A DNA stretch of 64,000 bases from Catalinimonas alkaloidigena (GTDB taxonomy: Bacteria > Bacteroidota > Bacteroidia > Cytophagales > Flexibacteraceae): contig NZ_FNFO01000004.1 in assembly GCF_900100765.1 (NCBI RefSeq), forward strand, positions 682,001 to 746,000, written 5' to 3'. Positions 18,219 through 28,683 of the stretch are shown one piece after another. Within the stretch, counting starts at the first letter, position 1; each line of letters opens with the position of its first letter. The notes under the pieces were generated by a model. The model had not been told where the DNA came from. It was given only the letters and a program-made list of their open reading frames with translations, and made no database searches. The translations under genes and the position numbers were made by a program.

Positions 18219-18524
18219 AACAATTAACAATTTTGCTTTTGTTGGTAGTGGGGTGGTAAGGGTAAGGTCCGTAAGGTGGGCGGATCAGCTCCGGCCCGTT
18301 GCCGATCGGAGGCCCCGGCTTGCCAGGCAAGCGCGCAGGCAACAATGTCGTGAGTACCACTACGGCACAGCAATACGATTTTTCTTATTGATTTTTAAAA
18401 CGCAAGACGCTACGCGAAGCATCGGCCCGGTCTGCGCCGGCGATGCGCTACTGAATGCAAAACAACAGGGTGGTGGGAGGAAAAGGCAGGAAGAACGGCA
18501 GCGCAGGGGCTACCCGGCCTCCAC
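18219..18524. other. Intergenic region upstream of the efflux operon
   Basis: About 300 bases that should carry the efflux operon promoter on the minus strand. An A/T-rich segment lies just before the adaptor start, but no convincing -33/-7 pair, operator palindrome or hairpin was found. Short ORFs here show no recognisable protein. Confidence 0.4.
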
Positions 18525-18947
18525 TCATACCCGGATGACCCGGAGCAGGAGGTACCGTCTGCCGAAGGAGAAGGAGGCCACGTGGGTGCGGGAAGCGACA
18601 CACGTATGCAGGTAACGAAAGAGGGAACTGAGGGTCAGCGCGCAAAAAAGCGCTACCAGGTAAGCACTGCCCTTCAGGTATTTTTTGACCGAAATTGATT
18701 CGTCTTCTTTGTCTTCGCTCTCCCGCACTTCCAGGCTCGGAATACCTTTTTTCAAAGCCGACGCTACCGGCGTCAGGACAAGCGAGTGCGGGTGTGCGGG
18801 CAGGGTTGTTTCGACGGCGGCTGCCGTGGCAAGACCGGCTTCTGGGGCAGGCCCATTCTCCTCCTGTACGGATTGAGCGGCTATGTAGCCGAACCCGCTC
18901 AACAGGAGAACAAACGTTACCAGAATACATCTCACTACGAATTTCAT
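18525..18947 (-). CDS. Predicted secreted or membrane protein of unknown function
   Basis: 140 residues. The first 25 form a clear Sec signal (MKFVVRCILVTFVLLLSGFG, cleavage after AAQS likely). An Ala/Pro-rich stretch, then a very acidic patch (VRESEDKEDESISVKK), then one hydrophobic helix (AYLVALFCALTLSSLF) and a basic tail (GRRYLLLRVIRV) follow. This suggests a single-pass protein with the acidic part outside. No family recognised. It lies 306 bases upstream of the efflux adaptor on the same strand, but the large gap argues against one operon. Confidence 0.55.
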   Translation of the reverse strand: MKFVVRCILVTFVLLLSGFGYIAAQSVQEENGPAPEAGLATAAAVETTLPAHPHSLVLTPVASALKKGIPSLEVRESEDKEDESISVKKYLKGSAYLVALFCALTLSSLFRYLHTCVASRTHVASFSFGRRYLLLRVIRV

Positions 18948-19481
18948 CGTCTTTATCCGAATTAGTTCACGTCAATGGCACAGAAGCACTGCGAATCGTT
19001 ACGAGCATGCAGAGTAGTTAACTACGTACGTGTGCATTTACTAGGTGGTGGTAGGATGGTAAGCGCTGCCTGACCCGCCGGCGATCTACGAATAATGCAA
19101 AGTAACCGGTAACAAAATCAGGTGACGTTTGGTGTTTTTGAAGTTGAATGGATTGACCGCATAAACTCCTCAGAAACAGCCAACTACATCTCACAACGCC
19201 CTTTTTTCTCGTGTTTCGTCTGCCGCATTGCCAGGCCTTTGTGAATCATTCCCCAAACATAAGAATAGCGTTTGGGATTAGAAGAATCAGGAAAATTAAA
19301 AGAAAATTAAAATTACGTTCCCGCTTGCGGGCATCCACGGCATGGTGCGTAAAAATCGCCTCCAACGACGTTTCACAGGGGTTTTCCCGGCGCGCAGCGC
19401 GGGCCTTACCACATTGCTATCTATTGTTATAAGCGCCCCTCCCCTCACCCGGCTTTTAGCGCTTTGCCGTAGTTTCGTCGG
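18948..19481. other. Gene-free region between divergent genes
   Basis: 534 bases between divergently oriented genes. The stretch near 19250-19320 is markedly A+T-rich (GAAAATTAAAAGAAAATTAA), in contrast to the GC-rich surroundings, and may hold promoters for both sides. No RNA gene, long repeat or credible ORF was seen. Confidence 0.4.
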
Positions 19482-20336
19482 GTGAAGTACCTTGTTGTTC
19501 TGTGGCTTCTGGCAGCGGCTCCTCTCCAGGCACAGACGTTGCACCTGCGCTCTCGCCAACCGAATGCCCTTTCCGGCACCGCCTTCATGGCGTCCCTCCA
19601 AGACACGTCCCTCTCGTTACGGGAGCGGGAACGGCGCATGTTCCGCGAGATCCGTTCCGGAAATGTCCCCGACTTTTACCGGCAACTGGTAGAAGTGACC
19701 GACACCGCCACGGTGGCAGGCGAACGGCACCAGATCCGCTACTTTGTTCTGCCCGATTTTCTGGCCCTTGGTTCCAACGACGATTACGTGTACTGTCCCA
19801 TGACGTGCATGCTGGCCCAGCGCGTCGCGAATCGGTTGAAGTGCCGCCTGGTGACGCGCCGCGTATCCGACCGGCTGTACCAGGAGGCCGCCCTGCGACT
19901 CCGGCCGCAACCCATCCCGCCTTCGGACACGATGACGTCGGTGACGGTGCTGGTACAACACAACGCGATGGTGCAAGCGCAACGCGACTCAAGTCTGCGA
20001 CAGGCGCCACTCGGCCAGCTGGTGGCGGGTCACAAAAAAGACGTAGTGCTCTCCGACCGTATGGTCAATGCACGGGGAAACGTAAGGGTAGTGATTTACG
20101 GCTGGCACCGGCCAAACGGGAAGGCGATCCAACCCCTCTACAACGGCCACCGCCCCGACTGGGTCGATTACAGTCACGGCATCCGGCTGCTCCAGCGCCG
20201 CGTGTGGGTCGATGGCAAACCCACCACCGTCAGGCGTGTGCTCCGTTCGGACTGGCATCCGCTCCTGAGCGACGAAGGCCCCCTGCGCCACACGAGATAC
20301 CCGACCAGCCGCCGTTTTTATCGGGACGCACGGTAG
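19482..20336 (+). CDS. Secreted protein of unknown function (about 260-residue mature domain)
   Basis: 284 residues from a GTG start at 19482 (no better ATG), beginning MKYLVVLWLLAAAPLQAQ, a Sec signal ending in AQAQ form. The mature part has a conserved-looking core: IRYFVLPDFLALGSNDDYVYCPMT (possible active-site Cys), VIYGWHRPNGKAIQPLYNGH and WVDYSHGIRLLQRRVWVDGK. The GWHxxNGxxIQPLY and DYSHGIRLL segments look like a conserved bacterial secreted family, but I cannot name a domain. Clustered Asp, His and Cys are compatible with a hydrolase. It is flanked by gene-free DNA and seems to stand alone. Confidence 0.7.
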   Translation: MKYLVVLWLLAAAPLQAQTLHLRSRQPNALSGTAFMASLQDTSLSLRERERRMFREIRSGNVPDFYRQLVEVTDTATVAGERHQIRYFVLPDFLALGSNDDYVYCPMTCMLAQRVANRLKCRLVTRRVSDRLYQEAALRLRPQPIPPSDTMTSVTVLVQHNAMVQAQRDSSLRQAPLGQLVAGHKKDVVLSDRMVNARGNVRVVIYGWHRPNGKAIQPLYNGHRPDWVDYSHGIRLLQRRVWVDGKPTTVRRVLRSDWHPLLSDEGPLRHTRYPTSRRFYRDAR

Positions 20337-20539
20337 TAACCGACCAGATGCAGGTCAACAACAGGAATCGGACAAGAACGCGCTGAGCTTAGAAAGAAAC
20401 CCATACGCTTTCTACAAAATCACGCTACCGAAAAGCCCCTGTGTTTTAGTGGTTTTTATTAAATCGAAAAGTAGTTTCCTTCTCTCTAAATCTAGACTTA
20501 ACAGGGCTTCGTTTTAGAGGTAGCGGCATCCCTTTTCAT

Positions 20540-20902
20540 TCACGCTCTTACTATCTTTTCCATCTTCCTGCCCTTCGCCAATTCATCCACCAACTTGTCC
20601 AAATACCGCACCTGTTGTGTCAACGGATTTTCGATTTCTTCTACCCGGTAACCGCAGATCACTCCTGTAATCAGTTGCGCGTTCGGGTTTAGCTTCGCCT
20701 GTTGAAAGAATTCCTGAAAAGTCACGTTCTGCTCGATGAGTTCTTGCAGCTTATGCTCATCGAAGCCCGTTAACCATTCGATCACTTGCAGCAATTCTTC
20801 TCTCGTCCGACCTTTCTTCTCCACCTTCGTCAGGTAATGAGGATACACGGAGGCAAAGGTCATGGTGGCGATCCGCTCATCGTGTTTAGGGGTTGTTGCC
20901 AT
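20540..20902 (-). CDS. DUF2200-family protein
   Basis: 120-residue soluble protein matching the DUF2200 pattern: [102 protein letters not shown]. The family is small, widespread and without established biochemical function; the fold is probably all-helical. Single gene with no operon partners on its strand. Confidence 0.85.
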   Translation of the reverse strand: MATTPKHDERIATMTFASVYPHYLTKVEKKGRTREELLQVIEWLTGFDEHKLQELIEQNVTFQEFFQQAKLNPNAQLITGVICGYRVEEIENPLTQQVRYLDKLVDELAKGRKMEKIVRA

Positions 20903-21074
20903 AGGAGTTATTTTGTTTGCTGAGGATTATTTTACTCTACTGCCAGTGGCCTGTGCGCGTAATTAACCGGGGTTGGAGCAACGTTTTCACGCTTGCTTCA
21001 TGCTCCGGAACTAACCTGAGCCTCGTCAATGTACACCCTGCGAAGTTTTTATCAAAAAGAGGAAGAGCCGCCGT

Positions 21075-22811
<1,737 letters not shown>

Positions 22812-23091
22812 CGAAAATTATACGCATTGCAAACGCGCAAGTTTGTCGTGGAAAAACACAAGGCAGCGGCCGGTTTCGGGCCAGGCGCCCCTTCCCCCCG
22901 AAAGTAGCAAACTGAACTTCAGCACCTTGGCTTTGCTGTCCCTATTTTTTATTCGGCAAGCATTACGTGCCTTTCAGAAGCACATAATCCTATTCCGGAA
23001 GGCACCTGCCGCATGCGTTAGCATTTCTGTCCATCCTTCCTTATATTCCTATGTTTTATTGAGCAACGTCCCCGGTACGTATGTCCACCAC

Positions 23092-24609
23092 ATGTTAATC
23101 CAGATGCTACGTCGACCTTTCCCGCGGTACCTGTCCTACGTTTCCCTCGCGCTGCTGGTGGCGTGTGCTTCGTCCGACGACGAGGCCCAACGCACACACG
23201 ACGACGGCCCCGACGAAGTCGTGTACAGCCCGCCCGTGGCGGTAGACCTGCCGGAGATCCGCAAGCGGGGCAAGCTGGTGGCGATCACGAGCTACAGCCC
23301 AACGAGCTATTTCCTGTACCGCGGCGAGCCGATGGGCTACGAGTACGAACTTCTCGAACGCCTGGCCGACTACCTGGACCTGGACCTGGAAATCAGGATC
23401 GCCTACAACCTCGACAACTTCATCGAAATGCTCAACACGGGCGAGGGCGATCTGGTCGCGCACAGCCTCAGCATCACCAAACCTCGCAAAAAACACGTCG
23501 ACTTCACCGACCATTATTCCGTGACGCGGCAGGTGCTGGTGCAGCGCAAGCCGGAGGGATGGCGGCAGATGAAGCGTCACGAAATCGAGAAGGTGCTGAT
23601 CCGCGATCCGCTCGACCTGATTGGAAAAGAGGTGCACGTACGCAAAAACAGCGCCTACTACCGGCGGCTCTACAACCTCTCGCAGGAAATGGGCGGCGAC
23701 GTACTGATCGAACCGATCGAAGGCAACTTGGAAACCAACGAGATCATCCGCAAAGTAGCCGAAGGCGAAATCGACTACACCGTGGCGGACGAGAGCCTCG
23801 CGAAGATCAACGCCACTTACTACCAGGACCTGGACGTCGGGACGGCCGTCAGCTTTCCACAACGGCAGGCCTGGATGGTGCGCAAAACCTCGCCCCAGCT
23901 GCGCAAGGCGGTCAACGCCTGGCTGGCGGAAGAAAAGAAGGGCGTGGATTTCTACGCCATCTACAACAAGTATTACAAAAACCGGAAACGCTTCCGGCGG
24001 CGGGTCAACAGCGAATACTTCTCGCTGACGGGCGGTAAAATTTCTGCTTACGACGACCTCATCCAGCGGGGAGCGGGGCAGCTCGGCTGGGACTGGAAGC
24101 TGCTGGCGTCCCAGATTTACCAGGAGTCCCATTTCGACCCCAGCTCCACGTCGTGGGCGGGAGCGACTGGCCTCATGCAACTGATGCCGTCAACGGCGCA
24201 GGAACTCGGCGACTACGACCTCACGCACCCGGGCGAGTCGATCGAGGCGGGCGTGACCTACCTGAAGAAACTGGCGAAGCTTTACGAAGACGTGCCCGAC
24301 TCGCTGGAACGCATCAAGTTTGTGCTGGCCACCTACAACGCCGGGCCCGGTCACGTTAGCGACGCCCGCCGCCTCGCCGAAAAGCTGGGCAAAGACCCGA
24401 ACGTCTGGACCGGCAACGTGGCCGACTGCATCCTGCTGAAGGCCCAGAAGAAACATTACTCCGATCCGGTGGTCAAACACGGGTACTGTCGTGGCGAAGA
24501 GCCCCACAATTACGTAGAAGACATCTTCAAACGCTACCAGATTTACGACGACCTGATCCGGCAGGAAAACGCCGCCGCTCCCGAAGAGGCCGTTGCCCTG
24601 GGCGAGTAA
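23092..24609 (+). CDS. mltF: Membrane-bound lytic murein transglycosylase F (MltF-like)
   Basis: Lipid-anchored peptidoglycan-cleaving enzyme with a substrate-binding sensor module. ATG 23092 (or 23104) gives about 505 residues; the signal ends at LLVACASS. An SBP_bac_3-like domain follows at about 45-300 (RKRGKLVAITSYSPTSYFLYRG, HSLSITKPRKKHVDFTDHY). The SLT lysozyme-like domain at about 325-470 has the catalytic Glu in QIYQESHFDP, then GATGLMQLMPSTAQELG and LATYNAGPGHV. Order and length fit MltF. The C-terminal tail is Glu/Ala-rich. An IS element sits 16 bases past the stop, and the gene after it may once have been its operon partner. Confidence 0.92.
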   Translation: MLIQMLRRPFPRYLSYVSLALLVACASSDDEAQRTHDDGPDEVVYSPPVAVDLPEIRKRGKLVAITSYSPTSYFLYRGEPMGYEYELLERLADYLDLDLEIRIAYNLDNFIEMLNTGEGDLVAHSLSITKPRKKHVDFTDHYSVTRQVLVQRKPEGWRQMKRHEIEKVLIRDPLDLIGKEVHVRKNSAYYRRLYNLSQEMGGDVLIEPIEGNLETNEIIRKVAEGEIDYTVADESLAKINATYYQDLDVGTAVSFPQRQAWMVRKTSPQLRKAVNAWLAEEKKGVDFYAIYNKYYKNRKRFRRRVNSEYFSLTGGKISAYDDLIQRGAGQLGWDWKLLASQIYQESHFDPSSTSWAGATGLMQLMPSTAQELGDYDLTHPGESIEAGVTYLKKLAKLYEDVPDSLERIKFVLATYNAGPGHVSDARRLAEKLGKDPNVWTGNVADCILLKAQKKHYSDPVVKHGYCRGEEPHNYVEDIFKRYQIYDDLIRQENAAAPEEAVALGE

Positions 24610-24622
24610 GTCAGTTTCTACG

Positions 24623-25069
24623 CTAGGCTGTGTCTGATGAATACCTTTTGAGGAAAAATTTGATGATTGCTAACTGAATCATCGCCTTGAAACTAACTGC
24701 AGTCTTGTCGTAGCGTGTGGCTACTCGCCGGTTTTCTTTCAGCCATCCGATGCTTTGCTCAATCCCCCCTCGCTTCTTGTAGGCCTGTCGGTCAAATCGA
24801 TGGTGAGGGCCTTTTTTCCTTCGTTTTCTCCCTTTGGCTAACCGCTTTTCTGGGATCATGGCTCGGATGCCTCGGCCCCGTAGTGCCTTTCGGACTCTAG
24901 CTGCATCATAACTCCTGTCAGCTACTACTTCCACAGGTCGTGTTCTAGGGCGACCTCTTGCTTGTGGAATGCGGACCTGGTCAAGTGCCTCTTCCAAATA
25001 ATTGACATCATGGGCTTGACCGGCACTTAACGTCACCGATAGAGGATGGTGGTACTGATCGGTTACCAA
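24623..25069 (-). CDS. IS5-family transposase, OrfB (C-terminal frame)
   Basis: Coordinates mark the part after the first Met-like codon; the frame continues upstream to the slip site at about 25156 through GTCQRYGDSNEPLDHALGRS, typical transposase sequence, so this part is made by frameshifting from OrfA. It carries the second catalytic Asp (VVADRSYDAARVR) and the Glu (GGIEQSIGWLKENRRVATRYDK). The last sense codon falls at the IS tip, and the TAG stop (24625-24623 on the minus strand) is formed by the flanking TA plus one host base. Confidence 0.88.
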   Translation of the reverse strand: MVTDQYHHPLSVTLSAGQAHDVNYLEEALDQVRIPQARGRPRTRPVEVVADRSYDAARVRKALRGRGIRAMIPEKRLAKGRKRRKKGPHHRFDRQAYKKRGGIEQSIGWLKENRRVATRYDKTAVSFKAMIQLAIIKFFLKRYSSDTA

Positions 25070-25116
25070 ATGAATTTTCGTGGAAAATCCACCTCTGGAG
25101 CGTCCTAAAGCATGAT

Positions 25117-25521
25117 CTAAGGGTTCATTGGAATCGCCATAACGTTGGCACGTGCCCCCTTTTTACTGGCGCCTGCCGCTGATTTATGTGCTCTGATTAC
25201 CGTTGAGTCCACCGCAGCGGCGGCCGCCATCCAAAGTTCCCAATCGATATAACCTTCTTCATCAAGTTGGATCTGCAAGTACTCTACAATCTCATCCAAC
25301 AAGCCACTGATGCGATAGCGACGGAATCTATCATATACCGTTTTCCAGGGGCCATATCGTTCGGGCAGATCCCGCCAAGGAGCACCAGTACTTAAGATCC
25401 ATAACATCCCATTTAACACTTGTCGATGGTCACGCCACTGTCCACCCCGTTGCCCTTCATTCTGCGGAAAGAATTTTGAGATTTGCGCCCACTGTTCGTC
25501 TGTCAATTCATAGCGTCTCAT
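25117..25521 (-). CDS. IS5-family transposase, OrfA (N-terminal frame)
   Basis: 134-residue product containing the IS5 N-terminal DUF4096-like region (RRYELTDEQWAQISKFFP, GMLWILSTGAPWRDLPERYGPW, VYDRFRRYRISGLLDEI) and the first catalytic Asp in AAVDSTVIRAHKSAAGASKKG. Alone it ends soon after with a non-homologous tail. The slippery heptamer A AAG GGG lies in frame at 25156-25162 (read on the minus strand). A -1 shift there joins this frame to OrfB, giving a predicted 299-residue DDE transposase, the usual length for the family. Confidence 0.9.
   Translation of the reverse strand: MRRYELTDEQWAQISKFFPQNEGQRGGQWRDHRQVLNGMLWILSTGAPWRDLPERYGPWKTVYDRFRRYRISGLLDEIVEYLQIQLDEEGYIDWELWMAAAAAVDSTVIRAHKSAAGASKKGARANVMAIPMNP
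25156..25162 (-). promoter_or_regulatory. Programmed -1 frameshift site in the transposase
   Basis: On the minus strand the heptamer A AAG GGG lies in the zero frame of OrfA (codons AAG at 25161-25159 and GGG at 25158-25156). It has the X XXY YYZ form. Shifting back one base restores the continuous transposase sequence exactly. Confidence 0.75.
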
Positions 25522-25578
25522 ATACCAGTCTACGTCTCGATGGCTCTTATCGATTCATCAGACACAGCCTAGTGCAGC

Positions 25579-25992
25579 ATGGACAGAAAAACGTTTTTAG
25601 GCGTTATAGCGCGCTACCTCATCTTTTCGCTTTTGCTGCTGACCGCGGCCTGTTATGTCGGAGCGTTTCTGCTCCACGCCCTAACAGAGCACGGCAGTGA
25701 AAGGTGGTGGCTCGTCTCTCTCAGCGGCCTCGGCTTGTTTCTGATTGCTCTCCGTATACTTGAAGTCGTCTTGGGTCCGGTTGTTCAAAAGTCCGGCGTG
25801 TGGCAGTCTCCCTCCGCAAAGCGGCGGTATCGCATAGTGGCAAAAATTTTTGACTACCTGCTTCCGATGCTCTTTGGTATCCTGATTTCCCAGGCCTGGG
25901 AAAAGGATCAGCGTACGGCCCTGCCGCTGATGGGTGTTTTTGGAATCATCCTCGTTCGCAAAATCAGAGAGATTCTACAAGAAGAGCGTTAA
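25579..25992 (+). CDS. Small integral membrane protein of unknown function
   Basis: 137 residues with three or four hydrophobic segments: about 8-32 (ARYLIFSLLLLTAACYVGAF), 45-65 (LVSLSGLGLFLIALRIL) and paired segments near 90-125, ending in a charged KIREILQEER tail. No family recognised. The ATG is 8 bases beyond the right end of the IS element, so the original leader and ribosome-binding site have been displaced and expression now depends on IS-derived sequence. Before insertion the gene would have started about 20 bases after mltF. Its stop lies 3 bases from that of the convergent GH63 gene. Confidence 0.65.
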   Translation: MDRKTFLGVIARYLIFSLLLLTAACYVGAFLLHALTEHGSERWWLVSLSGLGLFLIALRILEVVLGPVVQKSGVWQSPSAKRRYRIVAKIFDYLLPMLFGILISQAWEKDQRTALPLMGVFGIILVRKIREILQEER

Positions 25993-25995
25993 CCT

Positions 25996-28683
25996 CTACG
26001 TCTTCTTCACCACCTTCTTTTTCTTAGGCTTGGCTTTGGCCTTGCGCTTTTTAGGCTCCTTCTTGCCTTCCAGATCGATTTCCAGAAGGAGGTTGGCAAT
26101 GAGGGCCGTCCAGCCCGTTTGGTGCGAAGCCCCGAGGCCCTGTCCCGAGTCGCCGTGGAAAAACTCGTAGAAGAGGTAATGGTCGCGGAAGTGCGGATCT
26201 TCGAGAAACTGCTTGTAGGGCGCGTGGTAGGGGTAATGCCCCTGTTGGTCCGGCTCGAAAATCTTCAGGAGACGGAGGGTCAACTCACGGGCAATCTGCT
26301 TCAGGTTCAGTTTGTTACCAGAACCGGCCGGAAATTCGTAGATGTACGTCGGGCCGTAGAATCGGTAGTACTTCAGCAGGGATTTGATGATGATGTAATT
26401 GAGCGGGAACCAGATGGGACCGCGCCAGTTGGAGTTGCCGCCGAACATCGAGGTGGTGCTTTCGCCCGGTTCGTAATGGATCACGTGGCTGGTGCCGTTG
26501 AACTCGAACGTGTAGGGCTGCTCCAGGTGAATTTTGGAAAGCGAGCGGACCCCGTAGTCCGACAAAAACTCCGCTTCGTCGAGCATCCGCTTGAGAAGGT
26601 GCTCGAGCCGGAAGCCCCGCATGATGGAGAACAGGTGGTCGCCGGTTTCGTTTTTCTGATCGATGTGCGAGATCAGCTCCGCCAGATCGGGACGCGTCCG
26701 GATGATGCTGATGGCCCGGTTGCGGAACTCCCGCATCTGCTCGAAGGTGTCGGAATGGATGATGTCCACCGCCAGGAGCGGAATGATGCCCACCAGGGAA
26801 CGGATGCGCAGGCGGTGCGAGCTGCCGTCTTCCAGTTGCACGGCATCGTAATAGAAGTTGTCTTTGTCGTCCCAGAGTGAGATGTCCTTCTTCCCGATGT
26901 GGTGCATGGCCCAGGCGATGTTCAGGAAGTGGCGGAAGAATTTAGAGGCCGCTTCTTCGTAAGCGGGGTTGCGGTGTGCCAGCTCCAGCGACATCACCAG
27001 CATGTTCAGCGAAAACATGGCCATCCAGCTCGTGGCGTCGGCCTGTTGCATCTTCCGGATGCCGGGCAGCATGCGGCTGCGGTCAAACACCCCGATGTTG
27101 TCCAGCCCCAGGAAGCCTCCTTCGAACAGGTCGGTGCCGTTGACGTCTTTCTGGTTGACCCACCACGTGAAGTTCATCAGCAGTTTCTGAAACGCCCGCT
27201 CCAGAAAATCCCAGTCGGGCACGCCGGTTTTCTGTTTGTCCATCGCGTAAACCTGCCAGACCGCCCAGGCGTGGACGGGCGGATTCACGTCGCTGAAGTT
27301 CCACTCGTAGGCCGGGATTTGGCCGTTCGGGTGCATGTAATACTCCCGCAGCATCAGGAGGAGCTGATGCTTGGCGAAATCCGGATCGACGTGTACGAAC
27401 GAGGTCGCGTGGAAGGCCAGATCCCACGCCGCATACCAGGGATACTCCCACTTGTCGGGCATGGAAATGATGTTCCGGTTGGTCAGGTGTTGCCAGTCGT
27501 TGTTGCGTTTCCAGTGCCGGAACGGCGGCTCCTGTCCCGGTTCGCCGTTCAGCCACTTGTACACGTCGAGGTAGTAAAACTGCTTGGTCCACAACAGACC
27601 CGCCATGGTGCTGCGGAGCAGTTTTTTCCGCACGGGCGAAAGCGACGCGGGCGAAAGTGCTTCGTAATAGGCATCGGCCTCTTCCTGGCGCTGCGCAAAC
27701 ACGGCGTCGAAATCCGCCCAGGGATTGCCCTTGCGGTCGCGGTTCAGGCGCACCCGGAACGTACGCGTGCCGCCGGCCCGCACCGTAGCCTTCATCCACA
27801 CGGCCGACTTGGTGCCTACCTTCTCGGGGTTGACGGCGGGTATCCCTTGTACGACGTAGTCGTTGATGCCGTCTTTGACGTAGGGAAACTGGTTGGGCAC
27901 GCCGTACAGCCGCTGCCCGTTGGTTTCGTTTTCGCAGAACAACTGCTCGCCGCCTTCATGGTGCAGAAAAAACTGGCCGTTTCGCTTCGACGAGGCCTGG
28001 ATGATCTGGTCGGAATACGCCCGCATGTACGGAGCCGTATAGCGGGAATTGTGCCGCCAGTAGTTGCGAAACCAGAGGTGCGGCAGCACGTGGATCGTCG
28101 CCGGATCGGGCCCGCGGTTCACCACCGTGATCTTCATCAGAATGTCGTTGATGCCTCCTTTGGCATACTCTACAAAGCAATCGAAGTAACGGTTTTCGTC
28201 GAAGGCTTGCGTATCCAGCAGTTCGTACTCCACTTCGTAACGACTGCGGCGGTTCTTCTCCACCAGTTCGTTGTAGGGAAATTCGCGTTGCGGATACTTG
28301 TAGAGAAACTTGCAGTACGAATGCGTCGGCGTGGAATCGAGGTGGAAGTAAAGTTCTTTCACGTCCTCGCCGTGGTTTCCCTGCCCGTTGGTCAACCCAA
28401 AAAGGCGCTCTTTCAGAATGGGGTCGCGCCCGTTCCAGAAGGCCGGGGCCAGGCACAGAATCTGCCGGTTGTCGCAAAACCCGGCGATGCCCTCTTCGCC
28501 CCAGCGGTAGGCGTTGCTCCGGGCGTGGTCGTGGGGCACGCAGTTCCAGGCGTCGCCGTGGGGGCTGTAATCTTCACGAACGGTGCCCCACTGCCGGTCC
28601 GACAGGTAAGGGCCCCAGATTTTCCAATTTTTATTATCGGCCGATTGCGCCAGCCGTTCTCCTTCTACGGTAGTACTTGTCAT
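25996..28683 (-). CDS. GH63/MGH1-like glycoside hydrolase (mannosyl-oligosaccharide-glucosidase-like)
   Basis: 895-residue cytosolic enzyme without signal peptide, of the large (alpha/alpha)6-barrel GH63-like group acting on alpha-glucosides. The N-terminal beta domain includes WKIWGPYLSDRQWGTVREDYS and AYRWGEEGIAGFCDN. The barrel includes KWEYPWYAAWDLAFHA (general-acid Asp region), LLMLREYYMHPNGQIPAYEWNF and SNWRGPIWFPLNYIIIKSL. Start ATG 28683; the upstream TTG is rejected. The C-terminus ends in about 22 residues that are almost all Lys, Ala and Pro (KKRKAKAKPKKKK), an odd polybasic tail for a glycosidase. Substrate is probably a small alpha-linked glucoside such as glucosylglycerate or mannosylglycerate; that is inference. 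Confidence 0.88.
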   Translation of the reverse strand: MTSTTVEGERLAQSADNKNWKIWGPYLSDRQWGTVREDYSPHGDAWNCVPHDHARSNAYRWGEEGIAGFCDNRQILCLAPAFWNGRDPILKERLFGLTNGQGNHGEDVKELYFHLDSTPTHSYCKFLYKYPQREFPYNELVEKNRRSRYEVEYELLDTQAFDENRYFDCFVEYAKGGINDILMKITVVNRGPDPATIHVLPHLWFRNYWRHNSRYTAPYMRAYSDQIIQASSKRNGQFFLHHEGGEQLFCENETNGQRLYGVPNQFPYVKDGINDYVVQGIPAVNPEKVGTKSAVWMKATVRAGGTRTFRVRLNRDRKGNPWADFDAVFAQRQEEADAYYEALSPASLSPVRKKLLRSTMAGLLWTKQFYYLDVYKWLNGEPGQEPPFRHWKRNNDWQHLTNRNIISMPDKWEYPWYAAWDLAFHATSFVHVDPDFAKHQLLLMLREYYMHPNGQIPAYEWNFSDVNPPVHAWAVWQVYAMDKQKTGVPDWDFLERAFQKLLMNFTWWVNQKDVNGTDLFEGGFLGLDNIGVFDRSRMLPGIRKMQQADATSWMAMFSLNMLVMSLELAHRNPAYEEAASKFFRHFLNIAWAMHHIGKKDISLWDDKDNFYYDAVQLEDGSSHRLRIRSLVGIIPLLAVDIIHSDTFEQMREFRNRAISIIRTRPDLAELISHIDQKNETGDHLFSIMRGFRLEHLLKRMLDEAEFLSDYGVRSLSKIHLEQPYTFEFNGTSHVIHYEPGESTTSMFGGNSNWRGPIWFPLNYIIIKSLLKYYRFYGPTYIYEFPAGSGNKLNLKQIARELTLRLLKIFEPDQQGHYPYHAPYKQFLEDPHFRDHYLFYEFFHGDSGQGLGASHQTGWTALIANLLLEIDLEGKKEPKKRKAKAKPKKKKVVKKT

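Larger units (their letters stand above)
24624..25571 (-). mobile_element. IS5-family insertion sequence, apparently complete (about 944 bp)
   Basis: Bounded by perfect 17-bp terminal inverted repeats GGCTGTGTCTGATGAAT (24626-24642) and its complement (25553-25569). TA dinucleotides outside both ends (24624-24625, 25570-25571) look like the target duplication; the tetramer CTAG is also present at both junctions. It carries one transposase in two frames on the minus strand. The arrangement fits the two-frame IS5-family elements (IS427-like). Intact ends and ORFs point to recent arrival. It is inserted between mltF and a small membrane-protein gene whose start codon lies 8 bases past the right TA. 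Confidence 0.92.

Noticed and set aside
24623-25521. IS transposase as a pseudogene broken by a frameshift
   Set aside because: A slippery heptamer lies exactly in frame, both halves keep DDE residues and the ends are perfect, so programmed frameshifting is more likely than decay.
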